The translations under genes were made by a program, and so were the position numbers. A stretch of 64,000 nt of DNA from contig OZ245874.1 in the NCBI GenBank assembly GCA_965229335.1, positions 4,154,001 to 4,218,000 of the forward strand. Direction: 5' to 3'. The notes under the pieces are model-generated. The model saw only the letters and a program-made list of their open reading frames with translations, was not told where the DNA came from and ran no database searches. Of the stretch, positions 17,392 through 25,988 are shown in pieces (the first letter of the stretch is position 1; each line of letters begins with the position of its first letter). The DNA comes from JAFKFH01 sp017307375. GTDB lineage: Bacteria > Pseudomonadota > Alphaproteobacteria > Ferrovibrionales > Ferrovibrionaceae.

Positions 17392-18375
17392 ATGACCACC
17401 AATCCCACCGACGGGACCGTGGAGACCAGCGATGGCCTGACGCAGGATCAGGCTGCCGATGCCATCTTCGCCCGGATGACGGCCGAGCCCGACGCTCCAG
17501 CCGATGACGCCGGCGACGGTGCCGAGATCGGCAATGCCGATGACGAGACCTTTGCCGAGACCGAAGACGGCCCGGATGCGCCGGCGGAAGATGCCGGTCC
17601 CGAGCGCACCCCGCCGGCCGACGATGCCGAGGTCGAGGTCGTGGTCGACGGCGAGGTGCGCCGCGTCACCGTCCGCGACCTGAAGCGGCTGGCGGGCCAG
17701 GAAGCGGCGCTGACGCGCAAATCGCAGGAAGTCGCAGCCCGCCGCAAGGCGGCCGACGAGCGCGAGGAGGCCAGCGCCTATACCCTCGACGCCCTGATCC
17801 GCCGCGCCCAGGAACGCATCGAGCCCTATGCCCAGATCGACTGGCTGGTCGCGGCGCAGAAGCTGTCGCCCGACGAGTTGCAGGCCCTGCGGGCCGAAGC
17901 CCGCCGGCATTACGAGGACTACAACTTCCTGACCGAGGAAGCCGTCCGCCTGCACGACCGGGCCAAGGCCGGCCGTGTCGAGGCGTTGCGCGAGGCGGCC
18001 GTGGCGGCCCTGCCCGAGATCCGCGAGCGGATCGCCCAGGCCGGCGGCCGCTGGTCGCCCGAGACCTATGACGGCATCAGGGCCTATGCCGTGGCCCAGG
18101 GCTTCCCCCAGGACGAGGTCGACGGCTGGGTCAATCCGGCGATCATCCAGATGGTCTACAAGGCCAGCCGCTACGATGCGATCAAGGCCCAGGGGCCGGT
18201 CAAGACCCGGGCCGCGGCGCGCAGCGCCAGTCCGGTCAGGACGACCGGCGCGCCGGCCAAGGCCGGCCCCGGATCGGCCGCGGCCGACAAGGCGATGTCG
18301 CGGCTGAAACAAACCGGCAGCGTCGAGGACGCGGCAGCCGCGATCTTCGCCCGGATGACGGCACGGCGCGGCTAG
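17392..18375 (+). CDS. Phage scaffold protein
   Basis: A 327-residue, acidic, largely helical protein directly before the capsid gene. The first 80 residues are Asp/Glu/Ala-rich and disordered. The central part (about 85-230) is coiled-coil, beginning VVVDGEVRRVTVRDLKRLAGQEAALTRKSQ in pieces. Both ends carry nearly the same short motif, AADAIFARMTA near residue 22 and AAAAIFARMTA at the end. That internal duplication probably marks two copies of a capsid- or portal-binding peptide. The start at 17392 follows the preceding stop; the frame is open further upstream but overlaps the earlier gene. Confidence 0.75.
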   Translation: MTTNPTDGTVETSDGLTQDQAADAIFARMTAEPDAPADDAGDGAEIGNADDETFAETEDGPDAPAEDAGPERTPPADDAEVEVVVDGEVRRVTVRDLKRLAGQEAALTRKSQEVAARRKAADEREEASAYTLDALIRRAQERIEPYAQIDWLVAAQKLSPDELQALRAEARRHYEDYNFLTEEAVRLHDRAKAGRVEALREAAVAALPEIRERIAQAGGRWSPETYDGIRAYAVAQGFPQDEVDGWVNPAIIQMVYKASRYDAIKAQGPVKTRAAARSASPVRTTGAPAKAGPGSAAADKAMSRLKQTGSVEDAAAAIFARMTARRG

Positions 18376-18414
18376 CCCCTCGTCACCCCATCCCATCCAT
18401 CTTCAAGGAAACCC

Positions 18415-19326
18415 ATGTCACAGATCACCACCTACGACCAGGTCGGCCTTGCCGAGGACGTCGACGACGTCATCTCCAATCTTTCGCCGACCTCGACGCC
18501 GTTCATCTCCTCGATCGGCGAGGAGACCACCAAGGCGCGCGTCTACGAGTGGCAGGAAGACGCGCTGGCCGACCCGGCCGACAATGCCCGGGTCGAAGGC
18601 TTCGATGCCGCCTCGGGCAGCGTGACCCCGACGGTAATGCGGACCAACACCGTCCAGATCTTCGAAAAGACGGTCAAGGTGTCGGAGACGGCCGATGCGG
18701 TGCAGACGCATGGCCGGGCCAAGGAAAGCTCCTACCAGGCGGCCAAGAAGGGCAAGGAGATCAAGCGCGATCTCGAACGCGCCTGTGTCGGCGTGTTGCA
18801 GGCGGCGGTGACCGGCGATGCCGCCACCCCGCGCCGCTTCGCCTCGGCGCTGTCGCAGATCGCAGCGTCGGTCACGCGCATCGTCGACGGCGATGCCGGC
18901 AGCGCCGGCAACCAGCCCCGCGCGCTTCAGGAGGGCGACATCCTGGGCCTGCACCAGACCCTCTACGAAAAAGGGTCGGAGGACGTGACCACCCTGATGA
19001 TCAAGCCGGCCGACAGCCTGATCGTCTCGGGCTTCGCGGCGGCCTCGGGCCGCACCCGCGACATTGCCGCCCAGCGCAAGGTGGTCAACGCGGTCGATCT
19101 CTACATTTCGCCGTTCGGCGAGCTGAAGGTCGTGATCAACCGCCAGCTCAAGTCGACCGAGGCCCTGATCCTCGATCCCTCGATGTGGAAGCTGATGAAG
19201 CTGCGCGGCTGGAAGATGACGCCGCTGGCCAAGACCGGCGACAACAACCAGTGGATGCTGGTCGGCGAATACGGCCTGAAGCATCGCAACCAGGAAGCCA
19301 CCGGTCGGATCAGCAACCTCGCCTGA
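18415..19326 (+). CDS. Major capsid protein, SU10/DUF5309-like
   Basis: A 303-residue HK97-fold-type capsid protein. Its start, TTYDQVGLAEDVDDVISNLSPTSTPFISSIG, and the later motifs YEWQEDALADP and VQIFEKTVKVSETADAV match the SU10/DUF5309 capsid group. A conserved LYISPFGELKVVINRQL lies near residue 225. AAGGAAACCC precedes the ATG. It is followed at once by a strong hairpin terminator. Confidence 0.85.
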   Translation: MSQITTYDQVGLAEDVDDVISNLSPTSTPFISSIGEETTKARVYEWQEDALADPADNARVEGFDAASGSVTPTVMRTNTVQIFEKTVKVSETADAVQTHGRAKESSYQAAKKGKEIKRDLERACVGVLQAAVTGDAATPRRFASALSQIAASVTRIVDGDAGSAGNQPRALQEGDILGLHQTLYEKGSEDVTTLMIKPADSLIVSGFAAASGRTRDIAAQRKVVNAVDLYISPFGELKVVINRQLKSTEALILDPSMWKLMKLRGWKMTPLAKTGDNNQWMLVGEYGLKHRNQEATGRISNLA

Positions 19327-19341
19327 TCCCGTGGCCACCCG

Positions 19342-19379
19342 CCGGGAGAGCAGCCAGGCGCTCTCCCGGTCTCTCTTCC
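19342..19379 (+). terminator. Hairpin terminator after the capsid gene
   Basis: A perfect 10-bp stem (CCGGGAGAGC at 19342-19351, GCTCTCCCGG at 19360-19369) with an 8-base loop is followed by TCTCTCTTCC. It lies 16 bp past the capsid stop. T7 also has its main late terminator right after its capsid gene. Confidence 0.65.
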
Positions 19380-19392
19380 GCCGGAGGCCACG

Positions 19393-19689
19393 ATGCAGTT
19401 TCTGGACGTCACCACCAGCCTCGACCTCGTCGACGGCAAGCTTCTGGTCGGCCATCACCAAAGCATAGATTCCCATTACCTCGACGATCTCGCCGAGACG
19501 CGGCTGGCCTCGACCGTCACCCGCGAAGGCATGTTCATGAAGGTCGCCTCCATCCCCGCGGCCATCGTCGACAGCTGGGCGGCCCAGGGCTTCAACATCC
19601 TCGACCAGCGCGTCGGCGCCGCCGACATCCTGCGCCGGCTGCGGGCCGAGGACATGGGGCGGTTGATCGCCACGGCCAAGCGGGTGTGA
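19393..19689 (+). CDS. Small phage structural protein candidate
   Basis: A 98-residue protein between the capsid and adaptor genes. It has no recognisable motif; DVTTSLDLVDGKLLVGHHQS and an alpha-helical C-terminus (ADILRRLRAEDMGRLIATAKRV) are visible. CCGGAGG precedes the ATG. Position suggests a head completion or decoration role. Confidence 0.55.
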   Translation: MQFLDVTTSLDLVDGKLLVGHHQSIDSHYLDDLAETRLASTVTREGMFMKVASIPAAIVDSWAAQGFNILDQRVGAADILRRLRAEDMGRLIATAKRV

Positions 19690-19690
19690 C

Positions 19691-20299
19691 ATGAACTACG
19701 GCGACCTCAAGGCCTCGATCGAGGCCACGCTCAACCGCACCGACACCACGCCCGCGCTGACCGCCGCCTTCGTCGACAAGGGCATCCGCCTGATCCAGCG
19801 CCGCGCGCGCCTGCCGTTCATGGAACAGGCCGTCGTCGTCGAGGTCGGCGCCGACTTCACCGGGCTCGACGTTCCCGGCGACTTCCTCGGCATGATCGCG
19901 CTGCACCATGCCGGCGATCCCCGGGCGCTGGAACCGGTAGGCCGGGCCGCGTTCGACACCGTGCCGGCCGCCGCCCGGCCGCAGGTCTACACCCGCGACC
20001 GCGGCAGCTTCCTGCTGGCCGGGCGGCCGCCGGCCGGTTCGACGCTGCGCTACAGCTATCACGCCGACGCGACGGCCCTGAACGCCGACGGCGACAGCAA
20101 CGGACTGCTCGCGGCGATGCCCGACCTCGTCGAATGGGCGGCGCTGATCTTCGCCGCCGAGCATTTCGAGGATCCCCGCGGCGAACGCTGGGCCGCGCGC
20201 TACGAAGCGGTGATGGCCGACGTCGAGGCACAGAACGCACGGCTCGTGCTCGACGATGCGGCGGTGGCGCCGCTCGCCGGCTGGGCGGCGGTGCGATGA
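19691..20299 (+). CDS. Phage head-tail adaptor protein
   Basis: A 202-residue protein beginning MNYGDLKASIEATLNRTD and then FVDKGIRLIQRRARLPFME. This is the pattern of the podovirus adaptor (gateway) family that sits under the portal. The C-terminal helices contain LVEWAALIFAAEHFEDPRGE. The ATG follows the previous stop by two bases, and the end overlaps the holin-like gene. Confidence 0.7.
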   Translation: MNYGDLKASIEATLNRTDTTPALTAAFVDKGIRLIQRRARLPFMEQAVVVEVGADFTGLDVPGDFLGMIALHHAGDPRALEPVGRAAFDTVPAAARPQVYTRDRGSFLLAGRPPAGSTLRYSYHADATALNADGDSNGLLAAMPDLVEWAALIFAAEHFEDPRGERWAARYEAVMADVEAQNARLVLDDAAVAPLAGWAAVR

Positions 20300-20526
20300 G
20301 CGGCGACGAATTGACCGAGCTGCGCGTCGCGCTGGCCCGGCTCGAAGGCAAGCTCGACATGTACGGCCTGCAATCGACCGCGTTGTCGGCCGATCTCAAG
20401 GATCACGAAAAGCGCCTGCGCGGGCTCGAGGAAGCCCGCACCCGCCTGCTGGCCTACGCCACCCTGCTCGGCGCCGGCACCAGCCTGCTGGCCGGCATGG
20501 CCGGCAGGCTCCTCTTCCATACCTGA
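20296..20526 (+). CDS. Small membrane protein, XhlA/holin-like
   Basis: A 76-residue protein with an N-terminal amphipathic coiled-coil (ELTELRVALARLEGKLDMYGLQ) and one C-terminal membrane segment (LLAYATLLGAGTSLLAGMAGRLLF). That layout matches hemolysin XhlA-type proteins that assist holins. It overlaps the adaptor stop by four bases. No endolysin follows, so if it is a lysis protein its partner is missing. Confidence 0.6.
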   Translation: MSGDELTELRVALARLEGKLDMYGLQSTALSADLKDHEKRLRGLEEARTRLLAYATLLGAGTSLLAGMAGRLLFHT

Positions 20527-20565
20527 CCGGGGCAGCCGCCGCCGGGCGTTCCATTGGAGCATCGC

Positions 20566-23451
20566 ATGACCACTTCCGGCTTCTTCACCGGCATCAATCC
20601 CGTGCCCGAGACCGTCGAGACCGTCGCCGATCTGCTGGCCGACGCGCGCGAGGCGGCAACGACGGTGATCGACGCGACGGCCGCGGTCCAGTCCGCGCGG
20701 GCAGCGACCGAAGCCGCCCGCGACAGCGCAAGCCAGGCAGCGGCGACAGCGACCGGTGCGGCAACCGCGGCCACCGGTGCGTCGGCCGGCGCGCTGGTCG
20801 ATGCCCAGGCGGCCCGGGACGCCCGCATCGCGGCCGAGATCGCGCGCGACGAGGTCGCCACCGCGGCCGCGGGCGTGGCCGCCGATGCCGAGACCGTGGC
20901 CGATGCGGCCACGGCGGCCGCGAGCGCCGCGGCCTCGGCGGCAGCCGATACAGCAACCGCCTCGCAGAAGGCTGCAGCTGCCGCTGCCGATGCGCTGGCC
21001 ACCGCGACCCGCGCCGGCCAGGCCGCGACGGCGGCGGAAACCGCCGCTGCCTGCCGCCGCCGCCACCACGGCCGCCCGTGACGAAACGCTGTCGGCCCGC
21101 GACGCGGCGGCCGGCAGCGCGACGGCGGCCGGCGCCGCGCGCGACGAGGCGATCGCACGCGCCGCGGCAGCAGCCGGCGCGGCCACCACGGCAACGGCCC
21201 GGGCTGCCGCCGCCGATGGCGCCGCGGCGGCGGCGGCGGCCTCGGCAACCGCGGCCGGCACGGCCGCCGCGATCGCCGCGACCAAGGCAGACGGCGCCGC
21301 GAGCCACGCCCAGGCGGCAATCGGTGCCGCCGGGGCGGCGGCAACCGACGCCGCCACGGCATCGACCGCCGCATCCGCGGCCGGCACGGCGGCGGATGCG
21401 GCAATCGCCTCGCGCGATACAGCGGCCACCCACGCCGCGACCGCCGTCGCCGCCGCGACGACCGCCACCGACAAGGCGAACGAGGCGACAGCGGCGGCGG
21501 CAGGCATCGGCGAGGCGGCCACCACCGCGACAGCGAAGGCAGGCCAGGCCGTCGCCGCGGCGGCGGCGGCCGCACAAAGCGCCGCGGACGCCGCCGCCGC
21601 CGCCCAGGCGGCCTCCGGGGGTGGCATCAAGATCTCGCCGACCGACACGACGCCGGAACTGCTCGACGCCGCGATCACCGTGTCGGGCGCCCTCACCAAG
21701 ACCGTGATCAATCCCGGCGGCAACGAGCACATCGATCTATCGGTCGATCTATCGGGTGTTGCGGCCACCAGCGGCGCGACGTTCACCGGCCCCCTGCTGC
21801 TGCCGAACGGCAGCGCATCGGCCCCGGCACAAGCCTTCGCCAATGCCACCGATACCGGCCTGTTCCTGGTCAACGCCGCCGCCCGTCACGTCCGGCTGAA
21901 GGCGGGAACCCCGTCGACGACCGCAAACGGCGGCAACGCCTCCTTGGTGGGCGGCAGCGGCGGCGCCGTCAGCGGCAACGGCGGCAACGCCGTCATCGGC
22001 GGCGGCAGTGCAACCGCCGGCGCAGGCGGGAATGTGCAGATCGTCGGCGGCAATACCGCGGAAGGGGATGGAGGTAGTGTCTCTATTCAGGGGTCTGCTG
22101 GACGTACCAATGCGGCCATCAATCGCAATGGCGGCAATATCAGTATTGTCGGGGGCGATTGTGCCGCCGAGGGCGTCGCTGGCTTTGTCACTTTGCGAGG
22201 GGGGAATGGAGGCCCGAATGGGTTTGCCGGCAGCGTCAGCATGGTGGGAGGAGACTCCTCCGTGCCAGGTCTTCAGGCCGGCAGTGTCAAGTTGATCGGA
22301 GGCACACCGGCAGATGGAAAGGGTGGCGACTGTGTTCTAATTTCTGGCGCAGCCTCCGGCCAGGATCGAGATGGTGGTGACGTCTACGTCACGGCTGGCC
22401 AAGGTGCTGGAAGCGGATACGGTGGCAGTGTCTTGATAATGGCTGGGGAGTCGCCATCCGGCATACCAGGTCGGACTAGAGTTAAAGGTACGTTCGTTGT
22501 CGCGTCGAAAAATAACTCTGATCAGCTGATCATAAACAACAATGGCCCAGCAGAATTTAAAATTAGCCTGAAGTCACCGACACCAGATTTAAATGATAAC
22601 TCGGATATTGTTGCAACAACTTCGTTTGTAAAATCTCAATCCTATCTAAAATCGTCATCGGCGTCTGCAATTTATGCCCCGCTAGCATCACCAGTTTTTA
22701 CAGGTATTTGTACAGTCGAAATGCTGCGTGTCACTGAAGATAATAGTGGAACCGCAAGTATCGGTTTCACGAACGGCGGTGGCGCCGGTCTGTTACTTTC
22801 AAACGTCACGAATAAGCAGGTTCGCCTAACTGGTGGCACCGGCGGCGCTACCAGCGACGGTGGCGGTGCCGAAATAATTGGCGGCAGCGGAGGAGTAATT
22901 GGAGGCAACGGAGGGCATGCTAGAATATTAGGTGGAATTCCCGCAAGCGAAGGTAACGGCGGCAATGTAGTTGTCGTTGCCGCATCAGCGTCAACTGCTT
23001 CGAACACTCCTAGAAATGGAGGCACGGTATTTCTTACGGCCGGTAATTCAGTCGGAAGCGGTGACGCTGGGGGGGGTCCGCATCATCGGCGGTGATAGCG
23101 GCGGAGCTTCAGCAGGCGGAAACATAGTTATAAATGGAGGTAAGGGTGGACCTCTACTCGGGGAAGGTGGCAGTGTAAGTATATCGGGCGGAAACCCTCT
23201 AGAAGGAAAAGGTGGCTCTATATTTCTAAGCGGAACAGGCGGTGTTGGATTAAACAAGCCTGGTGGCGCAATCACGATTAGCGCCGGCAATGCTACCGGG
23301 AATGGAGATGCTGGGTATATTCACTTAATTCCGGGTATATCCCCGAACGGTGCAAAGGGTTGTGTAATTATTGCCAATATACCTACAAGCCCTACAGGAC
23401 TGCCAACTGGCGCTTTATGGTCCAATAATGGAGCACTACAACATCGTGTAA
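20566..23451 (+). pseudogene. Tail fibre gene with three reading-frame displacements
   Basis: The product would be about 960 residues: an N-terminal piece (TTSGFFTGINPVPETVETVADLL), a very long Ala/Thr-rich coiled-coil, then glycine-rich GGNGGxVxIxGG repeats like a beta-helix or polyglycine fibre tip. Reading breaks at three places, each needing a skip of one base: about 21043-21053 (GCC-repeat), the 8-G run at 23069-23076, and about 23439. After the last shift the protein ends in NIV-stop at 23449-23451, a usual fibre ending, and a terminator follows 57 bp later. From about 22400 the DNA is much AT-richer than the flanks. The breaks could be real decay, phase-variable tracts or assembly errors. 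Confidence 0.75.
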
Positions 23452-23507
23452 CTGCCCCAGCGCAAGCGCACGTACGAAACGAAAGTTTTACATCTGCTTC
23501 TCACAAT

Positions 23508-23542
23508 ACCGGTCCGCAAGCAATGTGCGGATCGGTGTTTTT
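23508..23542 (+). terminator. Intrinsic terminator at the end of the prophage
   Basis: ACCGGTCCGCA (23508-23518) pairs with TGCGGATCGGT (23526-23536) with one mismatch, followed by GTTTTTC. It lies 57 bp after the predicted fibre stop and before the host tRNA. Confidence 0.7.
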
Positions 23543-23629
23543 CGTAATTCCCATTTTGCACTCCCCCCGCGTTATCTGTTTGACAGCGCCGACGGAGGCA
23601 CATAAAACCAGCGCCCACGGAGGCCCGGT

Positions 23630-23703
23630 GGCCCGATGGCGGAGTGGCTACGCACCGGACTGCAAATCCGTTTACCCCGGTTCGATTCCGGGTCGGGCCT
23701 CCA
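23630..23703 (+). tRNA. tRNA-Cys (GCA)
   Basis: A 74-nt tRNA with the CCA encoded. The acceptor stem GGCCCGA (23630-23636) pairs with TCGGGCC (23693-23699). The anticodon loop is CTGCAAA with anticodon GCA. The T arm is CCCCGGTTCGATTCCGGG. It sits just right of the prophage with its 5' end facing it. tRNA-integrating phages normally use the 3' end, so this gene is probably not the attachment site. Confidence 0.95.
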
Positions 23704-23716
23704 ACTCTCCACCGTT

Positions 23717-25909
23717 TCAGCCCAGGGGCTGCATCGTCACCTCGACACCGCCGAGCACGGCGTTGCCGGACAGCGGATCGCGCAGATCTTCGTCGAGCAG
23801 CGCATTCAGGTTCGCCCCCGGTCGCTGGGCCGCCAGGCCGAGGCGGATGCCCGGCAGGTCGTGGCCCCAGCCGTGGGGCAGGCTGACCACGCCCGGCATC
23901 ATCGCATCGGAAACTTCCACCATCACCTCGATCGCCCGGTCGGCGCGCGCGATTCGCGCCCGGCCGCCATCGGTGAGGCCGAGGCGGCCGGCATCGGCGG
24001 GATGCACCATCGCCGTGCAGCGGAACGGGCCCTTGGCCAGCACCGGCAGGTTGTGCATCCAGGAGTTGTTCGAGCGCACATGGCGGCGGCCGATGATGAC
24101 GAGATCGGGGGCCGGCCGGCCGAGATCGGCCGCCGCACGGGCCAGATCGGCGAGAAGCGGCGGCGGGGCCAGTTCGACCATGCCCGACGGCGTGCGCAGC
24201 ACCTCGGGCAGGCGGGGGCTGAGCGGGCCGAGGTCGATGCCGCCCGGTGCCTTGCGCACCGCGTCGAGCGTCAGGCCGTAGGGGCCCTGGCGCAATGCGA
24301 GATCGATCAGCCGCTCCGGGCCGCGCCGTGGCGCCACCGCGTCGGCGATCGCCGCGGCGCGGTCCCCGGCGAGGCGGCCGAGTTCGGCGTTGAACAGCTC
24401 GTCGTCATAGGCGTGGACGTCGATCCCGGCCCCGCGCCCCTCGACGATCGCGGCAAGGCGCAACAATGTCTCCCACTCGGCCGGGCGGTCCGGGTCGCGC
24501 GGCAGCGCCGCCTCGCTGAAGCGGGCGTAGTTGCGGCAGGCGAGCTGCGGAAACGGCACGTCGTAGTGGATGTCCTCGAGCGGCGACAGCCCGGGCAGGA
24601 TCACGTCGGCATGGCGCGAGGTCTCGTTGAGGTAGATGTCGAGGCTGACCATGAAGTCGAGCCGGTCGAGTGCCGCGGCCAGCCGCGCGCCATTCGGCGC
24701 CGAGAGGACGGGATTGGCGGCAATCGCGATCAGCGCCCTGACCTGCCCGTCGCCCGGTGTCTCGATCTCCTCGGCCAGGCAGGTCAGCGGAAACTCGCCG
24801 AACACTTCCGGCGCGCCGGATACCCGCGACCGGCGCCGGCCCGTCGTCACGCCGCGCCCGCTGCCGGGCGCCCCGGCGGTATTGGCCGCGAAGGCCGGCG
24901 CCTTCGGGAACATGATGCCGCCCTCCTCGTCGAGGCGGCCGGTCAGCACGTTCAGCAGGTCGATCGCCCAATTGGCCAGCGTGCCGTATTCCTGGGTGCA
25001 GGTGCCGATCCGGCCATAGACGGCGGCGCGCGGCGCGGCGGCAAGCTCGCGCGCCAGGCCGCGGATATCGGCGGCGGCAATGCCGCAGCGCGCGGCCACG
25101 GCCTCGGGCGCGAAGCCGGCGACGGCAGGTCGCACCTGGTCGAGGCCGGCCACGCAGGCCCCGGCCCGGCCGAGCCGCACCAGATCCTCGTCGAACAGTG
25201 CGTGGACCAGACCGAGCAGGAAGAACACGTCGCCGCCCGGGCGGATGAACAGGTGGCGGTCGGCGACGTCGGCGGTTTCGGTCCGCCGCGGGTCGACGAC
25301 GACGAGCCGGCCGCCGCGCGCCTGCAGCGCGCGGGCCCGGCCGCGGAAATCGGGCACCGTCCACATCGACCCGTTCGAGGCGAGCGGGTTGGCACCGATC
25401 ACCAGCAGGTAGTCCGACCGGTCGATGTCGGGCACCGGGATCGACAGCCAATGGCCATACATCAGCCCGGCGGCCAGCTGGCGCGGCATCTGGTCGAGGG
25501 TCGAGGCCGAAAAGACGTTCTGGCTGCCCAGCGCCCGCCCGAGCCGCGCGCCATAGAGCAAGAGCCCGGCCTTGTGGGCGGTAGGGTTGCCCAGCACCGT
25601 GGCGACCGCGTTGCGGCCATGCGCGCCGATCAGCGGCGGCAGGCGGCGGTCGATCTCGGCGAAGGCTTCGTCCCAGCCAGCCTCCACGAACTGGCCGCCG
25701 CGTCTGATCAGCGGCCGGCGCAGCCGGTCCGGGTCGTCGTGCAGGTCGCGCAGCGCCACGCCCTTCGGGCACATGTAGCCGGCGCTGAGAACATCGGCGT
25801 CATGACCGCGGATCGCGGTGACGCGGCCGTCGGCGACCTTCAGCTCCAGCCCGCAGCAGGCTTCGCAGAACGGGCAGATGCGGTGAACGGTGGCTTCGCT
25901 GGCCGGCAT
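23717..25909 (-). CDS. Molybdopterin-dependent oxidoreductase
   Basis: A 730-residue member of the DMSO-reductase superfamily. The N-terminus has the [4Fe-4S] ligands in ICPFCEACCGLELKV and YMCPKG (Cys12, 15, 19 and about 47). Molybdopterin-binding segments include DYLLVIGANPLASNG, RLVVVDPRRTETADVADRHL and the C-terminal VSLPHGWGHDL domain. No twin-arginine signal is present, so it is probably cytoplasmic, as for assimilatory nitrate reductase or formate-dehydrogenase-like enzymes. The substrate cannot be told. It stands alone, with no electron-transfer subunit next to it. Confidence 0.85.
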   Translation of the reverse strand: MPASEATVHRICPFCEACCGLELKVADGRVTAIRGHDADVLSAGYMCPKGVALRDLHDDPDRLRRPLIRRGGQFVEAGWDEAFAEIDRRLPPLIGAHGRNAVATVLGNPTAHKAGLLLYGARLGRALGSQNVFSASTLDQMPRQLAAGLMYGHWLSIPVPDIDRSDYLLVIGANPLASNGSMWTVPDFRGRARALQARGGRLVVVDPRRTETADVADRHLFIRPGGDVFFLLGLVHALFDEDLVRLGRAGACVAGLDQVRPAVAGFAPEAVAARCGIAAADIRGLARELAAAPRAAVYGRIGTCTQEYGTLANWAIDLLNVLTGRLDEEGGIMFPKAPAFAANTAGAPGSGRGVTTGRRRSRVSGAPEVFGEFPLTCLAEEIETPGDGQVRALIAIAANPVLSAPNGARLAAALDRLDFMVSLDIYLNETSRHADVILPGLSPLEDIHYDVPFPQLACRNYARFSEAALPRDPDRPAEWETLLRLAAIVEGRGAGIDVHAYDDELFNAELGRLAGDRAAAIADAVAPRRGPERLIDLALRQGPYGLTLDAVRKAPGGIDLGPLSPRLPEVLRTPSGMVELAPPPLLADLARAAADLGRPAPDLVIIGRRHVRSNNSWMHNLPVLAKGPFRCTAMVHPADAGRLGLTDGGRARIARADRAIEVMVEVSDAMMPGVVSLPHGWGHDLPGIRLGLAAQRPGANLNALLDEDLRDPLSGNAVLGGVEVTMQPLG

Positions 25910-25988
25910 GCTGGCAACCTCCCTGGTTGCCGGTCATCCTGCCAGTTTTCGCGCGCCGCTCAACGACTTCCGGTGCCGTCGGCCGGCG

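Larger units (their letters stand above)
3890..23542 (+). mobile_element. Podovirus-like prophage or particle-forming element with T7-type RNA polymerase
   Basis: Nearly all genes in this block read rightward and are tightly packed. The order is RNA polymerase, small genes, tail collar and tail proteins, terminase, portal, scaffold, capsid, adaptor, holin-like protein and tail fibre. Boundaries are approximate: the left is in 3777-4099 and the right is the terminator at 23508-23542. No integrase, repressor, replication or endolysin gene was found between the flanking host genes. The T7-type polymerase is combined with a capsid and portal unlike those of T7 itself, so the element is mosaic. 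The missing modules suggest decay or domestication. Confidence 0.85.

Noticed and set aside
21600..23450. Glycine-rich repeats as a CRISPR-like or tandem DNA array
   Set aside because: The repetition is at protein level (GGN-type motifs) with irregular DNA; there are no equal-length repeats with spacers.
23630..23703. tRNA-Cys as the prophage attachment site
   Set aside because: The prophage lies on the 5' side of the tRNA. tRNA-integrating phages use the 3' end, and no partial tRNA copy is found at the left end near 3777-4099.
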